Shown piece after piece: positions 31,421-34,284 of a stretch of DNA of 34,284 nucleotides. This stretch comes from Deltaproteobacteria bacterium. GTDB lineage: Bacteria; Desulfobacterota; Binatia; UBA9968. Under the pieces are notes generated by a model. That model was not told the origin of the DNA, did no database searches, and saw nothing but the letters and a program-made list of their open reading frames with translations. The DNA is taken from NCBI GenBank assembly GCA_009379725.1, contig WHTF01000031.1:1-34284 (forward strand), in the 5' to 3' direction. Every line of letters starts with the position of its first letter. Positions within the stretch are counted from its first letter, which is position 1. The translations under genes and the position numbers were made by a program.

Positions 31421-32095
31421 ATGGACTTTCAAGTCATCCTGAACAATTTTGGGTTTCTTTTTTTTCAGGGGTTTTTGGGTTTTGGTGATTTCGCCGGAGG
31501 AACTCTCCGGCTGGCGATACCGGCTATCGTCCTGGCCTTCCCTCTGGGAATCATCATCGGTCTGGGACGACTCGCTCGAACGCGCTGGATAAGCTTTCTC
31601 GCCACTATCTACGTCGAATTTTTTCGCGGCGTGCCGCTCGTTATGGTGATTTTCTGGTTCTGGTTTATTATCCCCAATTTACTGGGAGTCTCGCTGCCGG
31701 AGTACGGCGTCGCGCTCACCGCCTTCGTGGTCTTTGAGGCGGCTTACCTCGGCGAAATTGTGCGTGCGGGGATTCAATCCGTCGCTCGCGGCCAGGTAGA
31801 GGCAGCGGCGGCAACAGGGCTCTCGCACACGAATACCATGCGCCATATCGTCCTGCCCCAGGCGCTGCGCAATATGATTCCCGCTCTGGTAACACAATTT
31901 ATCGTTCTGCTCAAAGATACGTCGCTGGCGTCGATCATTGGTTATATCGACCTGACCAAAGCCGCCCAGATTGTCAACAATCGCGAGATCCGCCCGTTTG
32001 AACTCTACCTCTTCATCGCGGTGGTCTATTGGCTGTGCAGTTACGGCATGTCGCGTTATGCGGGGTCACTGGAACGGCGCCTAAGCGCCGGGTGA
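31421..32095 (+). CDS. Polar amino-acid ABC transporter, permease 2 (GltK-like)
   Basis: A 224-residue partner of permease 1 with the same family motifs: FAGGTLRLAIPAIVLAFPLGIIIGLGRL, YVEFFRGVPLVMVIFWFWFIIP and the EAA loop AAATGLSHTNTMRHIVLPQALRNMIPALVTQFIVLLKDTSLASIIG. It completes the ABC importer heterodimer. After its stop, 120 bp to the convergent PPOX gene contain only an 8-bp pair (ATGCCGTC at 32117 and GACGGCAT at 32199) that is too far apart to call. Confidence 0.92.
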   Translation: MDFQVILNNFGFLFFQGFLGFGDFAGGTLRLAIPAIVLAFPLGIIIGLGRLARTRWISFLATIYVEFFRGVPLVMVIFWFWFIIPNLLGVSLPEYGVALTAFVVFEAAYLGEIVRAGIQSVARGQVEAAAATGLSHTNTMRHIVLPQALRNMIPALVTQFIVLLKDTSLASIIGYIDLTKAAQIVNNREIRPFELYLFIAVVYWLCSYGMSRYAGSLERRLSAG

Positions 32096-32215
32096 AGCGA
32101 CCGCCGCTGGTCGTCTATGCCGTCGTTTATTCTAACGGTTCTGAGTCGCAGCGCAAAAGGCCGCCGGACAATACAATACCGACCGTTCGCGTCGACCTGA
32201 CGGCATCGGCTCGCC

Positions 32216-32614
32216 CTAGCCCATCGTGGAAACTTTTTCCGGGCGAATTTTATAGATGACCCGGACTTCGCCGGGACTGCGAAACGGGTATTGGTCCTTA
32301 CCTAAATACTTTTTTGCCAAGAAATCGATATGAGCATCGGCACCGTCTTCAGTAATCTCATCGACCTCGCCACGCACGGCGAGATAACGATAGGGGTTGT
32401 CCGGATCCTGAATGGTAAGCGCAATCTTCTTGTTGCGCCGCATGTTTTTATCTTTGATTCTCCCCTTGGCCGAATTGACTCGGAGATGATTGCCGTCGTA
32501 GTCGAACCAGACGGGTGTTACCTGCGGACTGCCGTCCGGCATCACGGTGGCAAGATGAGCGTAGGCGACTTTTCCGAATACGTCCTTGAATTCCTCGGGA
32601 ATTTTGTCTGCCAT
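32216..32614 (-). CDS. PPOX-class (probable F420- or FMN-dependent) split-barrel protein
   Basis: A 132-residue flavin-binding split beta-barrel: AYAHLATVMPDGSPQVTPVWFDYDGNHLRVNSAKGRIKDKNMRRNKKIALTI is the core, matching the Rv1155-like PPOX group of F420- or FMN-binding reductases. YRYLAVRGEVDEITEDGADAHIDFLAKKYLG completes the fold. No F420 biosynthesis gene is visible, so the cofactor is open. Its start is 25 bp downstream of the HAD phosphatase gene stop on the same strand. Confidence 0.88.
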   Translation of the reverse strand: MADKIPEEFKDVFGKVAYAHLATVMPDGSPQVTPVWFDYDGNHLRVNSAKGRIKDKNMRRNKKIALTIQDPDNPYRYLAVRGEVDEITEDGADAHIDFLAKKYLGKDQYPFRSPGEVRVIYKIRPEKVSTMG

Positions 32615-32639
32615 AATATTGCCTCCCTGCGTAGAATTT

Positions 32640-33287
32640 TTAATATAAATATCGCGACAGTTGTCCCAGATCGTCGATCAGAAAATCAGGCTTGGCGGTA
32701 ACCAGGTCATTTTTGTTTCCCAGTCCATAGGTGACTCCGCATGTGACCACGCCGGCGCGCTGTCCAGCCTCGATATCCGTGTCACCATCGCCAATCATTA
32801 CCGCATTGGGAGGCGGAATCTGAAACTGCCGGAGCACCGAACGAAGCAGGGCCGGGTGAGGCTTCTTTGCGGGGCCGCTGTCACCGCCCAATATCGCGTC
32901 AAAGCGGTTTTCCACGCCTAAGCCGCGTAGCACGGCAACCGCAAGCCGATGCAGTTTGTTGGTTACCACCACGGTGCGCTTATCGCTGAAGTGATCGAGC
33001 GCGTCATCAACATGGGGATAGAGAACAGTCTTATCGAGCAGATGATTCTCATAACGGTGGAGAAATACGCGCATCATTTCCGGAAAATGGCTCGGCGCCT
33101 CCTCAGGCAAAGCGTGTTTGAGGAGGTATTCCACACCGCGCCCGACGTGCGAATAGATTCGTCGTTCCGGCAAGGGTGCAAGTTCGAAATGCGCCCGCGT
33201 GTAATTCACGGCGTCCGCGAGATCGGGTCCGGTGTCGGCCAATGTTCCATCCAGATCAAACATGATCAGATCTATGGGTCGCTTCAT
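32640..33287 (-). CDS. gph: HAD-family phosphoglycolate-phosphatase-like hydrolase
   Basis: A 215-residue HAD hydrolase: DLIMFDLDGTLADTGPDLADAVNY (nucleophile and second Asp), VVVTNKLHRL (motif 2 Thr), KKPHPALLRSVL (motif 3 Lys) and VMIGDGDTDIEAGQRAG (motif 4). The cap lies between motifs 1 and 2. It resembles Gph, which clears 2-phosphoglycolate, though substrate range in this family is broad. ATG 33287 begins the protein. It is divergent from the last binding-protein gene with a 129-bp gap. Confidence 0.85.
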   Translation of the reverse strand: MKRPIDLIMFDLDGTLADTGPDLADAVNYTRAHFELAPLPERRIYSHVGRGVEYLLKHALPEEAPSHFPEMMRVFLHRYENHLLDKTVLYPHVDDALDHFSDKRTVVVTNKLHRLAVAVLRGLGVENRFDAILGGDSGPAKKPHPALLRSVLRQFQIPPPNAVMIGDGDTDIEAGQRAGVVTCGVTYGLGNKNDLVTAKPDFLIDDLGQLSRYLY

Positions 33288-33416
33288 TGATGCAGATCCT
33301 TTTAGTGGAAAATAAACCGCAAGTGCTGTCCTGTCAATTAAGCTTTTCTCGTTGCGTTGAAGATGGTATGGCTAGGGTCGCACGATCTCATCGATGCAAA
33401 TTGCCTGGAGGTGAAA

Positions 33417-34284
33417 ATGAACGTGATGCGCTTCGCGAAAATTTTGGTCTGGGTTGCCCTGTTCTTTGCCGCGGTTCCCCCATTTGCCGCCGCTCAAAAA
33501 ATAAATACGTCGTATATTTCCATCACTCCCGGTTCTTCTTCGGTCATCTGGGTAGCTAAAGAAACCCGACTTTTTGAAAAACATGGTTTAGATGCGACCG
33601 TGATTTTTATCTCCGGCAGCGTTCGCGGTATTCAGGCTATCCTAGCGGGAGAGATTCCCATCGGGGAAGGAGGCGGTCCGGGACTAACCAGCGCGCGGCT
33701 AGCCGGCGGCGATGTCGTCGCCATCGCCGGCAACGTCAACGTGTTGCCTTATTACCTGGTTTCGCATCCAAGTATAAAGAAAGCCGAAGATCTGAAAGGA
33801 AAACTCGGTGGCACTCACATCGCCGGGACCACAGCCGAGTTCGCCGTCAAAATGGGGCTGAAGAAAATCGGCTTGGAACCGGCGAAAGATGTCAACCTGC
33901 GCGTTATCGGCGGCGCCATCGATCGCATGATCGCCCTGCAAAAAGGTATCGTCCAGTTCACGGTGGTCACCGAGGCGGGCAAAGCGATGGCCGAGAAGCT
34001 CGGCTACCCCACCGTTGTCGACATGGCGGGGTTGGAAATACCATTCCCGCAGAACGGCGTCTATACTTCAACCAAACTGATCCGCGACAATCCGGACATG
34101 GTGCGGCGTTATATGCGGGCTTATACCGAGGCAATCCACTTCTTTAAAACTCGCAAGGAAGACACGATCAAAATCATGAGCAAGTATTCCCGCCTGGAAG
34201 ATCGAAAATTATTGGACCAGTCCTGGGACTGGCACGCCAAATTCATTCCTGAGGCGCCTTACGCACCCGTCGAAGGCTATCAAC
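33417..34284 (+). CDS. NitT/TauT-type ABC solute-binding protein, cut by window end
   Basis: The first 289 codons are visible and the frame is still open at the window end. A leader (AKILVWVALFFAAVPPFAAAQ) precedes INTSYISITPGSSSVIWVAKETRLFEKHGLDATVIFISGS, GGVDIR-like GGGPGLTSARLAGGDV and DLKGKLGGTHIAGTTAEFAVKMGLKKIGLEPAKDV, the SsuA/NMT1 signature set. ATG 33417 has GGAGG 5 bases upstream. Whether permease and ATPase genes follow cannot be seen. Confidence 0.9.
   Translation, partial: MNVMRFAKILVWVALFFAAVPPFAAAQKINTSYISITPGSSSVIWVAKETRLFEKHGLDATVIFISGSVRGIQAILAGEIPIGEGGGPGLTSARLAGGDVVAIAGNVNVLPYYLVSHPSIKKAEDLKGKLGGTHIAGTTAEFAVKMGLKKIGLEPAKDVNLRVIGGAIDRMIALQKGIVQFTVVTEAGKAMAEKLGYPTVVDMAGLEIPFPQNGVYTSTKLIRDNPDMVRRYMRAYTEAIHFFKTRKEDTIKIMSKYSRLEDRKLLDQSWDWHAKFIPEAPYAPVEGYQ

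Noticed and set aside
32117-32206. ATGCCGTC/GACGGCAT pair after permease 2
   Set aside because: A 74-bp loop and no T-run make a terminator unlikely.
1-34284. CRISPR array, prophage or insertion sequence
   Set aside because: The tandem repeats have 7-13 bp periods without spacers, and no transposase, integrase or phage structural gene is visible.

Overview
The window is about 34 kb of chromosomal sequence from an uncultured-looking Gram-negative bacterium with moderately high GC. SixA, SrkA, an ExeA/GspA-type ATPase, many Sec-exported solute-binding proteins and a GltIJKL-type importer all point to a two-membrane cell. The taxon cannot be fixed from sequence alone. The mix of orphan solute-binding proteins, decarboxylase-like proteins and short-period intergenic repeats resembles soil or groundwater lineages such as Desulfobacterota/Binatia, Tectomicrobia or Rokubacteria, but this is only an impression. 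I see no rRNA, tRNA, CRISPR array, transposase or prophage gene.

Layout. 1-4.1 kb (+): a UbiD decarboxylase cut by the window edge, a NitT/TauT-type binding protein whose signal peptide is out of frame with its body, a periplasmic TPR protein, and a maleate isomerase/Asp-Glu racemase relative without the two usual cysteines. 4.3-5.1 kb (-): a Phd/VapC-type toxin-antitoxin pair with a palindromic operator. 5.4-8.5 kb (+): a 4,5-dihydroxyphthalate decarboxylase-like protein and both subunits of a Rieske ring-hydroxylating dioxygenase, separated by repeat arrays with a 9-bp period, one of which encodes a tiny FER-repeat peptide behind a perfect Shine-Dalgarno. 8.8-10.6 kb (-): SrkA kinase and a glutathione S-transferase. 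11-12.3 kb (+): nitroreductase and a tyrosine/dual-specificity phosphatase. 12.4-17.2 kb: two orphan binding proteins (-), a MetE-C-terminal-like methyltransferase (+) and an MFS carrier (+). 17.3-18.5 kb (+): a sirtuin and a truncated amidohydrolase. 18.6-21 kb: an orphan ExeA-like ATPase (-) and a 36-residue membrane protein (+).

21.1-23.7 kb (-) holds a second 4,5-dihydroxyphthalate decarboxylase-like protein, a PqqC/TenA-fold protein and a class II aldolase, probably a catabolic or cofactor operon. 23.8-26.6 kb (-) holds phosphatidylserine synthase, an HExxH zincin and a D-Ala-D-Ala-ligase-like ATP-grasp enzyme; the last two are 6 bp apart and are the best candidate for an uncharacterised peptide-ligase/peptidase pair. 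27-28.8 kb (-): citrate synthase and SixA. 29-32.1 kb (+): a complete polar amino-acid ABC importer. 32.2-33.3 kb (-): a PPOX/F420-type flavoprotein and a HAD phosphatase. The window ends inside another NitT/TauT-type binding protein (+).

Two themes run through it. First, aromatic or organic-acid catabolism is paired with binding proteins that have no permease or ATPase beside them; the amino-acid importer is the only complete transporter cluster. Second, non-coding DNA is unusually rich in short tandem repeats of 7, 8 and 9 bp and in small palindromes, which suggests active intergenic repeat expansion.
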